Position numbers and translations under genes: made by a program | The notes under the pieces: generated by a model | Told to the model about the DNA's origin: nothing | What the model saw: only the letters and a program-made list of their open reading frames with translations | Databases searched by the model: none | Part shown: piece after piece, positions 55,129 to 64,000 of the stretch | How the letters are laid out: each line of letters begins with the position of its first letter | Numbering within the stretch: position 1 is the first letter of the stretch | NCBI RefSeq assembly: GCF_001594005.1 | Contig: NZ_LTBA01000001.1 | Coordinates: forward strand, 62,001 to 126,000 | Length of the DNA stretch: 64,000 nucleotides | Origin: Clostridium tepidiprofundi DSM 19306 | GTDB taxonomy: Bacteria > Bacillota > Clostridia > Clostridiales > Clostridiaceae | Reading direction: 5' to 3'

Positions 55129-56402
55129 AGGTAATAATTATAGGTGGAGGTTGGTCTGGATGTGCGGCAGCAATAACGGCAAAAAAAGCAGGTGCAGAAG
55201 TTCATATTTTTGAAAAAACAGATATGCTTTTAGGGTTGGGTAATATAGGAGGCATTATGAGAAATAATGGTAGATTCACTGCAGCAGAGGAAATTAAAGC
55301 TTTAGGTGCAGGAGATCTTATTAATATTACTGATAACATGTCACTTCATAAGAACTTAGATTTTCCGGGGCATAAACATGCATGGTTATACGATGTTAAT
55401 AATATTGAACCAGTTGTAAAAAGACACTTAGAAGAAATGGATATTAAAATTCATACAGTAAAAAGAGTTGTAGATATAGAAAAGAAAAATAGAAAGATAT
55501 TAGGAATTTATCTATGTGATGGTACTTATATAAAAGGAGATGTATTTATAGAGACAACAGGTTCGACAGGACCTATGGGAAACTGCTTAAGATATGGGAA
55601 TGGATGTTCTATGTGTGTATTAAGGTGTCCCTCATTTGGACCTAGAGTTAGCATAACTAAAAGAGCTGGACTCGAAGATATGAAAGGAGAAAGAGCAGAA
55701 GAAATTTACGGTGCATATAGTGGATCATGTAAACTGTCAAAGGAAAGTTTATCTGAGGAAATACGAAATGAGTTAAATGAAAAGGGAGTTGTCATATTAA
55801 AGGTTCCAATAGAAGATATAGATATGGATAAGTTATCTAAAAAGGTTTGTCAGCAGTACGCATTGAAGGAATTTGCAGAAAATATAATATTACTTGATAC
55901 TGGGTATGCAAAATTAATGACTAGTTATTATCCTTTGGATAAATTAAGAAAAATTAAGGGTCTAGAGAATGCCAAGTACGTTGATCCTTATTCAGGTGGG
56001 AAAGGAAACTCAATAAGATATCTTTCATGTGCTAAAAGGAATAATGATTTAAAAGTTGTAGGTATAGATAATCTTTTTTGTGCAGGTGAAAAATCAGGAC
56101 TTTTCGTTGGACATACTGAAGCTATATGCACTGGTTCATTGGCAGGTCATAATGCTGTAAGGTATTTAAAAGGTATTCGAACGTTAGTTCTTCCAAAGAA
56201 AACTGCAATTGGTGACATAATATCTTTTGCAAATTACAGATTCCTTAAGAAAAATGACAAGAAAAGTAGATATACTTTTTCTGGTTCAATCTATTTTGAA
56301 AGGATGAAAGCGATAGGATTATATACTACTGATATAGATGAAATAAATGAAAGAATTAGTAATCTGGGGCTATATGGAATATTTGATAATAAATTAATAT
56401 GA
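55125..56402 (+). CDS. FAD-dependent oxidoreductase, partner of the split gene
   Basis: A 425-residue flavoprotein with an N-terminal dinucleotide-binding motif VIIIGGGWSGCAAAITAKKAGAEV and a second motif GGIMRNNGRFT. A Cys cluster CLRYGNGCSMCVLRCPSFGP (about 160-180) suggests an iron-sulfur or redox-active site. It starts with TTG at 55125 overlapping the stop of the split gene by 4 bases (TTGA), with GGGGAGG upstream, so its translation is coupled. In other clostridia the two genes travel together after the carboxypeptidase, but the reaction is not established. Expression in the integrated state may be reduced. Confidence 0.8.
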   Translation: MKVIIIGGGWSGCAAAITAKKAGAEVHIFEKTDMLLGLGNIGGIMRNNGRFTAAEEIKALGAGDLINITDNMSLHKNLDFPGHKHAWLYDVNNIEPVVKRHLEEMDIKIHTVKRVVDIEKKNRKILGIYLCDGTYIKGDVFIETTGSTGPMGNCLRYGNGCSMCVLRCPSFGPRVSITKRAGLEDMKGERAEEIYGAYSGSCKLSKESLSEEIRNELNEKGVVILKVPIEDIDMDKLSKKVCQQYALKEFAENIILLDTGYAKLMTSYYPLDKLRKIKGLENAKYVDPYSGGKGNSIRYLSCAKRNNDLKVVGIDNLFCAGEKSGLFVGHTEAICTGSLAGHNAVRYLKGIRTLVLPKKTAIGDIISFANYRFLKKNDKKSRYTFSGSIYFERMKAIGLYTTDIDEINERISNLGLYGIFDNKLI

Positions 56403-56416
56403 TGATTTAAATTTTT

Positions 56417-56454
56417 AAGCAGAAGTTCTGCTGTATAACCAGAACTTCTTGCTT
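56417..56454. terminator. Bidirectional terminator between convergent operons
   Basis: AAGCAGAAGTTCTG and CAGAACTTCTTGCTT form a stem of about 13 bp with one bulge, between the flavoprotein gene and hydA, which converge here. Confidence 0.75.
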
Positions 56455-56458
56455 ATCA

Positions 56459-58186
56459 TTATCTTTTAGTATAGTGAGTATGTAGGAGTTTATGTGCTTT
56501 ATCACCAAACGGTTCACCTAAAAAATCATCATATAACTGTAATATATATGGATTTTCATGAGATTTTCTTAAATTTTTATTTTTATCTTCATTGTATAAT
56601 GCTTCTATTCTCTTCTTAAGAATAGAAGTATCTCCATATATATATGGCTGTCCGCCTCCACCAATACATCCACCAGGACACGCCATTATTTCAATCATGT
56701 GATATTGAACTTCTTCATTTCTAATTGAATTTAATAATTTTCTTGCATTTCCTAATCCATTTGTTACGGCCACTTTAATTTCTGTGCCATTGATATCAAG
56801 AGAAGCTTCTTTAAAACCATCTATTCCTCTCACAGAATGGAATTCAAGAGGAGAACTCGATTTATGTGTAAGCCATTCATAAGCTGTCCTTGCAGCAGCT
56901 TCTAACACACCACCTGAGGCACCAAATATGTCAGCTGCACCAGAGGATAATCCTAATGGGTTATCGAATTCACCCTCTTCAAGTTCACTAAAATTAATTC
57001 CTGATTCTTTTATCATCTTAGCGAGTTCTCTTGTTGAAATAACAATATCAACATCTCTAAGACCATTATATTCCATTTCAGGTCTGTGAGCTTCATATTT
57101 TTTTGCTAAACAAGGCATTATTGAAACAACAACAATTTTTTTAGGATCTATACCTATTTTTTTAGCATAATATGTTTTAGCGATTGTGCCAAACATTTGA
57201 TGAGGCGATTTGCATGTAGATGGTATATCTAATAAATCAGGGAAATTATGTTCTATAAACCTTATCCAAGCTGGGCAGCAACTAGTAAGTATAGGTAGTC
57301 TGCCACCGTTTTCTAATCTATAAATAAACTCTTTTGCCTCTTCCATTATAGTTAAATCAGCACCAAAATTGGTATCAAATATTTTATCAAAACCAAGTTT
57401 TCTGAGTGCGGTAACCATTTTACCTGTAACTGCTGTTCCAGGTTCAAAACCAAATTCTTCTCCAAGAGCAGCTCTAACAGCAGGAGCTGTTTCTACAATA
57501 ACAAATTTTTCTTTGTCAATAAGTGCATCAATGACATTTGGTATAAAATGAACTTCAGTAAGAGCAGCAGTAGGACAAACAGCAACACATTGACCACAAA
57601 ATGTACAATTTGTTTCAGCAATAGGAAGATTAAAAGCTGGTGCAACAACTGTATTCATACCCCTATTAATTGCAGATAAAACATTACATGTTTGGACTTC
57701 ATTACACATAGTTTCACATCTTCTACACAAAATACATTTATCCAAATTTCTTATTATAGAATAGCTTGAGTTATCGCTTTTAAATTTAGTCCTCTTTCCT
57801 GTATATCTAATTTCTCTTATGCATAATTCCGCAGCTAGACTTTGAAGCTCACAATTCATATTTTTTTCGCATAGTAAGCACTCTTTAGGATGATTTGACA
57901 ACAATAGTTCTACAATAGCTCTTCTTGCTTTAATTACTCTTATTGAATTAGTAGTAACAATCATGCCTTCTGATACTGGAGTAGCACAAGCAGGTGCAAG
58001 ATTTCGTCTTCCTTCAATCTCGACAACACAAACTCTACAAGAACCAGGTTCGTTTATTGTTCTGTCATCATGTAGTTTAAAATGACAAAGCGTAGGTATA
58101 TGAATATTTAATTTTTGCGCAGCTTTCAATATTGAAGTACCTTCTTCAACTTCTGTTTTTTGTCCGTTTATAGTCAAGGATATCAT
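56459..58186 (-). CDS. hydA: Electron-bifurcating [FeFe]-hydrogenase, catalytic subunit HydA
   Basis: A 575-residue hydrogenase. The N-terminus carries a [2Fe-2S] ferredoxin domain (GSCRVCVVEIEG), a His-ligated [4Fe-4S] site (HPKECLLCEKNMNCELQ), two [4Fe-4S] clusters (CILCRRCETMC, CTFCGQCVAVCPT), then the H-cluster domain with TSCCPAW (about 302), MPCLAKKYE (about 356) and EIMACPGGCIGGGGQP (about 500), and a small-subunit-like C-terminus. The start at 58186 has AGAGG 7 bases upstream; an in-frame start at 58237 would overlap hydB. The last gene of hydC-hydB-hydA, making H2 from NADH and reduced ferredoxin. Maturases HydEFG are not in the window. Confidence 0.95.
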   Translation of the reverse strand: MISLTINGQKTEVEEGTSILKAAQKLNIHIPTLCHFKLHDDRTINEPGSCRVCVVEIEGRRNLAPACATPVSEGMIVTTNSIRVIKARRAIVELLLSNHPKECLLCEKNMNCELQSLAAELCIREIRYTGKRTKFKSDNSSYSIIRNLDKCILCRRCETMCNEVQTCNVLSAINRGMNTVVAPAFNLPIAETNCTFCGQCVAVCPTAALTEVHFIPNVIDALIDKEKFVIVETAPAVRAALGEEFGFEPGTAVTGKMVTALRKLGFDKIFDTNFGADLTIMEEAKEFIYRLENGGRLPILTSCCPAWIRFIEHNFPDLLDIPSTCKSPHQMFGTIAKTYYAKKIGIDPKKIVVVSIMPCLAKKYEAHRPEMEYNGLRDVDIVISTRELAKMIKESGINFSELEEGEFDNPLGLSSGAADIFGASGGVLEAAARTAYEWLTHKSSSPLEFHSVRGIDGFKEASLDINGTEIKVAVTNGLGNARKLLNSIRNEEVQYHMIEIMACPGGCIGGGGQPYIYGDTSILKKRIEALYNEDKNKNLRKSHENPYILQLYDDFLGEPFGDKAHKLLHTHYTKR

Positions 58187-58209
58187 ATTAACACCTCTTT
58201 TCTTAAATA

Positions 58210-60105
58210 CTATTTTATTATTGCATTTACGGGACATACCTCAAAACATGAACCACACTTTATGCATCTATCCTGATCGATTATATGCTTTTCCTTTATA
58301 TTACCGCTTATACAACCTACTGGACAAATTTTTGCACATCTTGTGCATCCAATACATTTATCTGTTATATAATATCTGACAAGTTCTTTGCATACACCAG
58401 CAGGGCATATTTTATCATTTATATGTGCCTCAAACTCATCTCTGAAATATCTTAAATTACTCAAAACTGGGTTAGGAGATGTTTGACCTAATCCACATAA
58501 TGCTGTATCCTTTATGATTTGACTTAATTCTTCTAAATCTTTTAAGTCTTGTTTAGTTCCATTACCTTTAGTGATTTTGTCTAATATTTCATATAGTCTA
58601 GTATTTCCTATTCTACATGGAGTGCATTTTCCACATGACTCCTCAAGTGTGAACTCAAGATAAAATTTTGCTATATCTACCATGCAATTGTTTTTATCCA
58701 TAACAATCATTCCACCTGATCCCATCATTGATCCTATCTCATTTAAGGATTCATAGTCTATAGGAGTATCTAAAAGTGATGCAGGTATACAGCCACCAGA
58801 AGGTCCTCCGGTTTGCACAGCTTTAAACTCAGCTTCTCCTTTGATACCACCACCTATGTCATATATAATTTCCCTTAATGTTGTTCCCATAGGTACTTCT
58901 ACTAAACCTACATTATTTATCTTGCCAGCTAAGGCAAATACTTTTGTGCCTTTTGATGTCTTTGTACCGATTGATGTAAACCATTTTATTCCATTGTTTA
59001 TGATAGCAGGAATATTAGCTAATGTTTCAACATTGTTTACTATCGTAGGTTTTTTCCATAAACCTTGTATAGCAGGGAAAGGTGGTTTATAAGTGGGTTC
59101 ACCTCTAAATCCTTCTATTGAATGAATTAATGCTGTTTCTTCTCCACAAACAAAAGCACCTGCACCGTATTTTAGACTTATGTCGAAATTGAATCCGGTT
59201 CCTAATATATTATTTCCTAAGAGTCCATATTCTCTAGCTTGTTTTATAGCAATCTGTAATCTATCTATTGCTAATGGATATTCTGCTCTTATGTATATAA
59301 ATCCTTGATATGCTCCAATAGCATATCCCGCAATTGCCATTGCTTCTAATACGCTATGAGGATCTCCTTCGAGTATAGATCTGTCCATGAATGCACCGGG
59401 ATCTCCTTCATCTGCATTGCAAATAATATATTTTTGTTTTGAGTTACTTTGTTTCGCAAAGCTCCATTTTTTACCGGTGAGAAAACCTCCTCCTCCTCTT
59501 CCTCTTAAACCAGATTCGTATATATAGTCTATTACATCATCAGGTGACATTTCAGTAAGGACTTTGGCTAATGCTAAATATGCTTTAGAACCAATTGCTT
59601 CATCAATACTTTCTGGATTAATTAAACCACAATTTCTTAGTGCAATTCTAAATTGTTTTTTATAAAATGACATTTCATTTTGAGTCTTAACTTTTTGTTT
59701 TAAGGAAGGTTCTTCGTACAATAACCTTTCAACTATTTGGTTTTCTTTAAGGTGTTTATTAACGATTTCATATGCATCATCTGGTTTAACTTTTATGTAA
59801 AACACATCATCAGGATAAATTTTAACTATTGGGCCTTTTTCGCAGAAACCAAAACAGCCAGTTATATGAACTTTTACTTTTTCAGCTAATCCAGCCTCAA
59901 TAATATTTTTATTTAACTCTTTTACAATTTCTTTACTATTGGCAGATCTACATCCTGTTCCTGCACACACTAGTACTTCTCTTTTGTCAAAATCTTTTGT
60001 TTTAATAAAATTATTTTCTGATTTTGGAATTTCTCTTAATACCAAAAGGGATTTAAATCTTTCGTGAAGTTCTTTTAGTTCTCCAATAGATTGAATCTTT
60101 TCCAC
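58210..60105 (-). CDS. hydB: Electron-bifurcating hydrogenase subunit HydB (NuoF-like)
   Basis: A 631-residue flavoprotein binding NAD(H) and FMN. The N-terminal thioredoxin-like [2Fe-2S] domain has CAGTGCRSA and CFGFCEKGP, the FMN/NADH site GRGGGGFLTGKKWSFAK and NADEGDPGAFMDRSIL, then a [4Fe-4S] site with ESCGKCTPCRIG and the C-terminal ferredoxin domain with two Cys clusters (CIGCTRCAKICPVGC, CIKCGSCFEVCPVN). The extra C-terminal ferredoxin is typical of HydB of bifurcating hydrogenases. Start after AGGAGG, and 12 bases after hydC. Confidence 0.96.
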   Translation of the reverse strand: MEKIQSIGELKELHERFKSLLVLREIPKSENNFIKTKDFDKREVLVCAGTGCRSANSKEIVKELNKNIIEAGLAEKVKVHITGCFGFCEKGPIVKIYPDDVFYIKVKPDDAYEIVNKHLKENQIVERLLYEEPSLKQKVKTQNEMSFYKKQFRIALRNCGLINPESIDEAIGSKAYLALAKVLTEMSPDDVIDYIYESGLRGRGGGGFLTGKKWSFAKQSNSKQKYIICNADEGDPGAFMDRSILEGDPHSVLEAMAIAGYAIGAYQGFIYIRAEYPLAIDRLQIAIKQAREYGLLGNNILGTGFNFDISLKYGAGAFVCGEETALIHSIEGFRGEPTYKPPFPAIQGLWKKPTIVNNVETLANIPAIINNGIKWFTSIGTKTSKGTKVFALAGKINNVGLVEVPMGTTLREIIYDIGGGIKGEAEFKAVQTGGPSGGCIPASLLDTPIDYESLNEIGSMMGSGGMIVMDKNNCMVDIAKFYLEFTLEESCGKCTPCRIGNTRLYEILDKITKGNGTKQDLKDLEELSQIIKDTALCGLGQTSPNPVLSNLRYFRDEFEAHINDKICPAGVCKELVRYYITDKCIGCTRCAKICPVGCISGNIKEKHIIDQDRCIKCGSCFEVCPVNAIIK

Positions 60106-60117
60106 ATATAAAACCTC

Positions 60118-60597
60118 CTATTCTGAAAAATTTTGCAGAATTTTATCAACCATTTCAACTGTACAGTGTCCATAAACTTTATCATCAATAGTTATTACTG
60201 GAGCAAGTCCACATGCACCAATACATCTTATTGTTTCTATAGTAAATTTACCATTAGGTGTTGTTTCTCCAGCTTTGATACCGAGTTTTCTTTCAAACTC
60301 ATTTAATACATCGGATGAACCTTTCACAAAACAAGCTGTTCCCATACATATGCTTATAACATGTTTTCCTTTTGGTTCTGTTGTAAAATATGAATAGAAA
60401 GTAACTACTCCAAATACATTTGCAGTTGAAACATTTAGTTTTTCACCTATATATTCCTGAAGTTCACTAGGCAAATATCCAAATAGTTTTTGAGCTTTAT
60501 GCAATACTGCAATTAATGAACTTTGATTTTGGGGTACAGTTTCTATAAATTCATCCAATTCTTTTAACTTTGTGTTAGATAATTTATTTGAATGCAA
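60118..60597 (-). CDS. hydC: Electron-bifurcating hydrogenase subunit HydC (NuoE-like)
   Basis: A [2Fe-2S] protein of the NuoE type, about 160 residues. The four ligands appear in ISICMGTACFVKGS and IRCIGACGLAPVI. The TTG at 60597 is chosen as start because AAAGGA lies upstream and the length fits the family; an ATG at 60690 would add a hydrophobic Cys-containing 31-residue stretch unlike HydC and reach into the preceding terminator. The promoter is expected in the 90 bases before it. Confidence 0.9.
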   Translation of the reverse strand: MHSNKLSNTKLKELDEFIETVPQNQSSLIAVLHKAQKLFGYLPSELQEYIGEKLNVSTANVFGVVTFYSYFTTEPKGKHVISICMGTACFVKGSSDVLNEFERKLGIKAGETTPNGKFTIETIRCIGACGLAPVITIDDKVYGHCTVEMVDKILQNFSE

Positions 60598-60692
60598 CTT
60601 ATAATCATTCCTTTCATTAAGAATATAATCATCACCCAAATCTAGTGTTTCCAAGTTAAAGCATATTATCCATAATAAATAACTACACAATA

Positions 60693-60734
60693 AAAGAACT
60701 GCTTCTAAACTAATAATTTTAGAAACAGTTCTTT
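60693..60734 (-). terminator. Terminator of the THUMP methyltransferase gene
   Basis: AAAGAACTGTTTCTAAA and TTTAGAAGCAGTTCTTT on the minus strand form a 17-bp stem with one G-T pair, followed by TTATT. It lies between the methyltransferase gene and hydC. Confidence 0.85.
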
Positions 60735-60849
60735 AAATAGAAGAAAATTAATTACATACATTTCCCAGGAAATATATGTAATTAATAAGTTTGTAATATT
60801 TCATATTCTATGGACAATGTATTGAATCTTTTGCCTTATTAGAACGAAT

Positions 60850-61983
60850 TTACTTCTTAAAAGAATTAAAGTATTGATAATAGTAACATTTAATTCTACC
60901 ATTATATAATTTTCTGTTTTTATTTGATTTTTTCCCAAAACATTTTTCAAATTCATCATATGATGTAATTATGAAATATGACCACGAATTCAGTTTCTTA
61001 TAAATTTTACCCATTTCAGAATAGAGTTGTTTAATAGTTTCACTTTCTTCTAATCTTTCACCATAGGGTGGATTACATATTATGAATCCATTTTTCATTT
61101 TTGTACGCAATTCACTTAAGGGCTGTTTTTGAAAATGTATACAATCATCAACGCCAGCTATTTCAGCATTTTTTCTAGCAATAGAAATAACTTTACCATC
61201 AATATCGTATCCAAATATATGTAATTCTTTTTCATAATAGATTGCTTCATAAGCTTTTTTTCTAGTATGTTTCCATGTATCTTTAGAAATAATGTCCCAA
61301 TCTTCACTAATGAAATGTCTGTTTAATCCAGGAGCTATATTCATACCTAAAAGTGCTGCTTCAATCGGAATTGTACCAGAACCACAAAATGGATCGATTA
61401 ATGGAGCATCAGCTTTCCAATTGCTAATCTTAATTAATGCAGCTGCTAATGTTTCCTTTAACGGAGCTTTGCTTCCTATTTCTCTATAACCTCTTTTATG
61501 AAGTGCACTTCCACTTGTATCAATTAAAATTGTTACTACATCCTTCAATATTGAAACATGAATGGGATACTTACTTCCTGTCTCTTTGAACCAATCTTTG
61601 TAATAAGTTTCTTTCATGCTTTCAACAACAGCTTTTTTTACAATTGATTGTATATCTGATAAACTAAATAGCTGAGATTTAACTGATTTTGCATCTGAAA
61701 CTGGAAAATTAGCGTCTTCAGGAAGATAATGAGACCAAGGTAAAGCTTTTGTCTGTTGAAAGAGCTCTTCAAATGTTTTTGCTTTAAATTCACCTATTTT
61801 AATATAAACTCTATCTGCACATCTAAGCCATAAATTAGATAAACATATTCCTTTTTCATCTGAAATGTATGTTACTTTACCATTTTCTACTTTTAAATTA
61901 GAAAAACCCAATTCTTTTAATTCCTTTGCAACTATTGATTCAATACCAAATGCTGAAGTAGCAACTAATTCGAATTTAGCCAT
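60850..61983 (-). CDS. THUMP-domain RNA methyltransferase (RlmL N-terminal-like / YpsC)
   Basis: A 377-residue protein with an N-terminal THUMP domain (about 1-155, MAKFELVATSAFGIESIVAKELKEL start, with HKRGYREIGSKAPLKETLAAALI after it) and a SAM methyltransferase domain with LIDPFCGSGTIPIEAALL and the N6-or-N2 catalytic motif ICNPPYGERL. It is similar to the B. subtilis YpsC and E. coli RlmL m2G methyltransferases acting on 23S rRNA. It is a single-gene unit; the neighbouring RNA-modification genes rluB and mnmM run the other way. Confidence 0.9.
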   Translation of the reverse strand: MAKFELVATSAFGIESIVAKELKELGFSNLKVENGKVTYISDEKGICLSNLWLRCADRVYIKIGEFKAKTFEELFQQTKALPWSHYLPEDANFPVSDAKSVKSQLFSLSDIQSIVKKAVVESMKETYYKDWFKETGSKYPIHVSILKDVVTILIDTSGSALHKRGYREIGSKAPLKETLAAALIKISNWKADAPLIDPFCGSGTIPIEAALLGMNIAPGLNRHFISEDWDIISKDTWKHTRKKAYEAIYYEKELHIFGYDIDGKVISIARKNAEIAGVDDCIHFQKQPLSELRTKMKNGFIICNPPYGERLEESETIKQLYSEMGKIYKKLNSWSYFIITSYDEFEKCFGKKSNKNRKLYNGRIKCYYYQYFNSFKK

Positions 61984-62170
61984 AAATATTCCTACTTTCT
62001 ATGTTTTTGATTTCATTATATAGTATTATTTAAAATAATTAAAGAAAAGAATAATGAATGATTATATATTATGGCAACTAGCTTAAACCTAGTTATTGTA
62101 TATATATATATTTATGGTTATAATTGTTTTAGATTTATTATATTTAACTATAGAAAAAGCAGGTGATAGT

Positions 62171-62884
62171 ATGAGCGAAAGATTGCAAAAGTATTTGGCC
62201 AGATGTGGTATTGCTTCAAGAAGAAAATGTGAAGATTTGATATTACAGGGAAAGGTAAAAGTAAATAATTCAATAATTACTGAATTAGGGTTCAAAGTAA
62301 ATCCAGACTTAGATGTAGTGAAATTTGAAAATAATATAGTCAAACCAGAGAATAATAAAATTTACATAGCTCTAAACAAGCCAATAGGTTATATTTCTAC
62401 TGTAAAAGATGAAAAGGGAAGAAAAACGATATTAGATTTAGTAGATATCCAAGAAAGAATTTACCCAATTGGAAGATTAGATTGTGATACTTCAGGTTTG
62501 ATATTATTAACTAATGATGGAGAAATATATAATCAAATTATTCATCCTAGAAAAGCTTTGGATAAAACATATATAGCAGTTGTTAAGGGAGTAGTTGAGT
62601 ATAAAGAAATAAAAAAATTATGCAATGGAGTTGATATTGGAGGGTATATTACAGCTCCAGCAAAAGCAGAAATATTGTCTATAAATAATAATAATAATAC
62701 AAAATTGAAAATTATAATTCATGAAGGAAAAAACAGACAAGTACGTAGGATGTGTGATTCAATTGGACATTCTGTAATCAATCTAAAGAGAGTTTCAATA
62801 GGTAAAATAAAATTAGATAATTTACAATTAGGTAAATGGCGTTATTTAGATGATAATGAATTAGAATATATAAAAAATATTTAG
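62171..62884 (+). CDS. rluB: 23S rRNA pseudouridine synthase RluB/RsuA family
   Basis: A 237-residue pseudouridine synthase. The N-terminal S4 domain (RLQKYLARCGIASRRKCEDLI) is followed by the RsuA-type catalytic domain with Asp in PIGRLDCDTSGLILLTNDGE, and by HEGKNRQVRRMCDSIGHSV. The start at 62171 follows AGGTG; an in-frame reading from 62096 adds a hydrophobic leader but has no ribosome site. rluB follows the dacB/oxidoreductase region in many clostridia, so the hyd operon and methyltransferase lie inside that otherwise conserved order. Confidence 0.93.
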   Translation: MSERLQKYLARCGIASRRKCEDLILQGKVKVNNSIITELGFKVNPDLDVVKFENNIVKPENNKIYIALNKPIGYISTVKDEKGRKTILDLVDIQERIYPIGRLDCDTSGLILLTNDGEIYNQIIHPRKALDKTYIAVVKGVVEYKEIKKLCNGVDIGGYITAPAKAEILSINNNNNTKLKIIIHEGKNRQVRRMCDSIGHSVINLKRVSIGKIKLDNLQLGKWRYLDDNELEYIKNI

Positions 62885-62921
62885 TCTAAAAATTTAAAAT
62901 TCACATGAAAGGGTATTAATT

Positions 62922-63470
62922 ATGTTTAAATATGTTTCAGATGTTAGTGATTTATCACATAATATAATTAAAAATTATTGCAGAGATTTTAATGTAGCTG
63001 TAGATGCTACACTTGGCAATGGATATGATACAGATTTTCTAAAAGAAATATTTTCAAAAGTTTATGCATTTGATATTCAGAAATGTGCAACTGAAAAATA
63101 CAAAGAAAAAAATATATGTAACAAAAACGTGGTGATTATAAACGACTCACATCATAAATTCAATGAATACATTAAAGAAAAAGTAAATTGCTTCATTTAT
63201 AATCTAGGTTATTTACCTGGTGGAGATAAAAAAATAACAACAATTGCAGAAACAACAGTTAAAAGCATTAAGTATTCTTTAGAACTACTATCTAGTGGAG
63301 GATTGATTACTATTTCTATTTATCATGGTCATGAGCAAGGTCAGAAAGAAAAAAATGAGATATTTGAGTTATTGAATAACTTACCTAAAAATAAATATGG
63401 TGTATTACTTCATACTTTTTATAATAGAAGTGCTGATGCACCCATACTTGCAGTAATAGAAAAGAAATAA
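62922..63470 (+). CDS. mnmM: tRNA (mnm5s2U34) methyltransferase MnmM (YtqB)
   Basis: A 182-residue SAM-dependent methyltransferase of the rRNA-methylase/YtqB family. Its SAM motif is VDATLGNGYDTDFL, and the catalytic region is NCFIYNLGYLPGGDKKITT; SIYHGHEQGQKEK is another hallmark. In B. subtilis the homolog makes the final methylation of mnm5s2U at the tRNA wobble position. It lies 37 bases after rluB and probably shares its transcript. Confidence 0.88.
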   Translation: MFKYVSDVSDLSHNIIKNYCRDFNVAVDATLGNGYDTDFLKEIFSKVYAFDIQKCATEKYKEKNICNKNVVIINDSHHKFNEYIKEKVNCFIYNLGYLPGGDKKITTIAETTVKSIKYSLELLSSGGLITISIYHGHEQGQKEKNEIFELLNNLPKNKYGVLLHTFYNRSADAPILAVIEKK

Positions 63471-63598
63471 TTTTAAAAAAGTTTATGAATGAATGATTGA
63501 AAAAAATTGCAATTAATGTTAAGATGAATTATATATTGCAGTATACATTCAAATGAATTATTTGTTTCATATCAAAAATTTAAAAGGAGCTTGATAGC

Positions 63599-64000
63599 AT
63601 GGATAATAATTCAAAAGATTTAATGAGAATAATTCAACAAAAGTTTTCAAGGTTGAGCAAAGGTCAAAAATTAATAGCAGAATATATTTTAAAGCATTAT
63701 GATAAAGCAGCATTTATGACAGCTGCAAAGTTAGGTACTAGCGTTGGTGTAAGTGAATCTACAGTTGTAAGGTTTGCCAATGAATTAGGTTTTAGTGGAT
63801 ATCCTAATTTGCAAAAATCACTTCAAGAAATGATAAAAAACAAGCTTACTTCAGTACAAAGGATAGAATTATCTAATGATTATATTAGTCAAGGAAATGC
63901 ACTTAAAGGTGTGCTTAAAGCTGATATGGAGAATATTAGAGTAACATTAGAAAAAATAAATCATAATACTTTTGATGGAGTAGTAAACTCAATTTTTGAG
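63599..64000 (+). CDS. RpiR/MurR-family transcriptional regulator (3' truncated by window)
   Basis: The visible 134 codons begin with the RpiR-type helix-turn-helix domain (about 1-77): RLSKGQKLIAEYILKHYDKAAFMTAAKLGTSVGVSESTVVRFANELGFSGYPNLQ, here read across residues 18-72, followed by the start of the linker before the SIS domain. RpiR regulators respond to phosphosugars. The ATG is behind AAAGGAGC. The gene continues beyond the window, so its sugar-binding domain and neighbours cannot be seen. Confidence 0.88.
   Translation, partial: MDNNSKDLMRIIQQKFSRLSKGQKLIAEYILKHYDKAAFMTAAKLGTSVGVSESTVVRFANELGFSGYPNLQKSLQEMIKNKLTSVQRIELSNDYISQGNALKGVLKADMENIRVTLEKINHNTFDGVVNSIFE

Noticed and set aside
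60598-60690. N-terminal extension of HydC starting at 60690
   Set aside because: The extra 31 residues do not look like HydC, the ATG abuts the upstream terminator, and no ribosome site is present.

Overview
The window is AT-rich, densely coded DNA from an anaerobic, endospore-forming member of the Clostridia. Evidence for this is the complete spoIIIAA-AH operon, spoIVB-spo0A and spoIIM, sporulation-associated ytfJ, a trimeric electron-bifurcating [FeFe]-hydrogenase (hydCBA), a bifunctional AdhE preceded by a Rex-like operator, and strong GGAGG ribosome sites with frequent TTG and GTG starts. No species is claimed.

Layout. 1-3.2 kb: a possibly truncated ORF, three small genes resembling type IV pilus assembly proteins PilM/N/O, then aroK and aroQ. 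3.3-9.6 kb: efp, spoIIIAA-AH and an Asp23/Gls24 protein. 9.7-20.4 kb: the conserved nusB-folD-xseA-xseB-ispA-[OLE RNA]-oapA-dxs-tlyA-nadK-argR-recN run. The large structured OLE RNA (about 13.48-14.04 kb) sits between ispA and the gene for its membrane partner OapA. 20.5-33.2 kb: spoIVB, spo0A (behind a SigH-type promoter), spoIIM, a nucleoside-salvage operon (deoB, two purine nucleoside phosphorylases, pdp), two D-Ala-D-Ala carboxypeptidases, scpA-scpB and ytfJ.

The most notable structure is a roughly 20.86 kb element (about 33267-54126) that splits a flavin/iron-sulfur oxidoreductase gene. The first 16 codons of that gene, with a strong ribosome site, remain at 33219. The remaining 333 codons resume at 54127 in the same orientation. 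Joining the halves at a shared TTGT restores an in-frame gene, and joining the element's own ends gives an imperfect inverted repeat typical of a serine-integrase attP. A large serine recombinase is encoded just inside the left end, divergent from a 53-codon ORF that may be its directionality factor. The cargo is metabolic rather than phage-like or conjugative: adhE, a cupin, a GNAT protein, an HD-GYP protein, an MsmX-type ATPase, a PucR-type regulator, GH31 glucosidase, pgi, GH65 phosphorylase, beta-phosphoglucomutase, alpha-glucan phosphorylase, a LacI regulator and a ROK glucokinase. These form a nearly closed maltose/maltodextrin-to-glucose-6-phosphate module with LacI-type operators.

54.1-64 kb: the 3' part of the split gene and its translationally coupled flavoprotein partner, the hydCBA operon on the minus strand, a THUMP-domain RNA methyltransferase, rluB, mnmM and the 5' end of an RpiR-family regulator. 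Three copies of a ~103-bp three-hairpin repeat, probably derived from IS200/IS605-type ends, lie at 267, 20665 and 49985. The middle copy is translated in frame within spoIVB.
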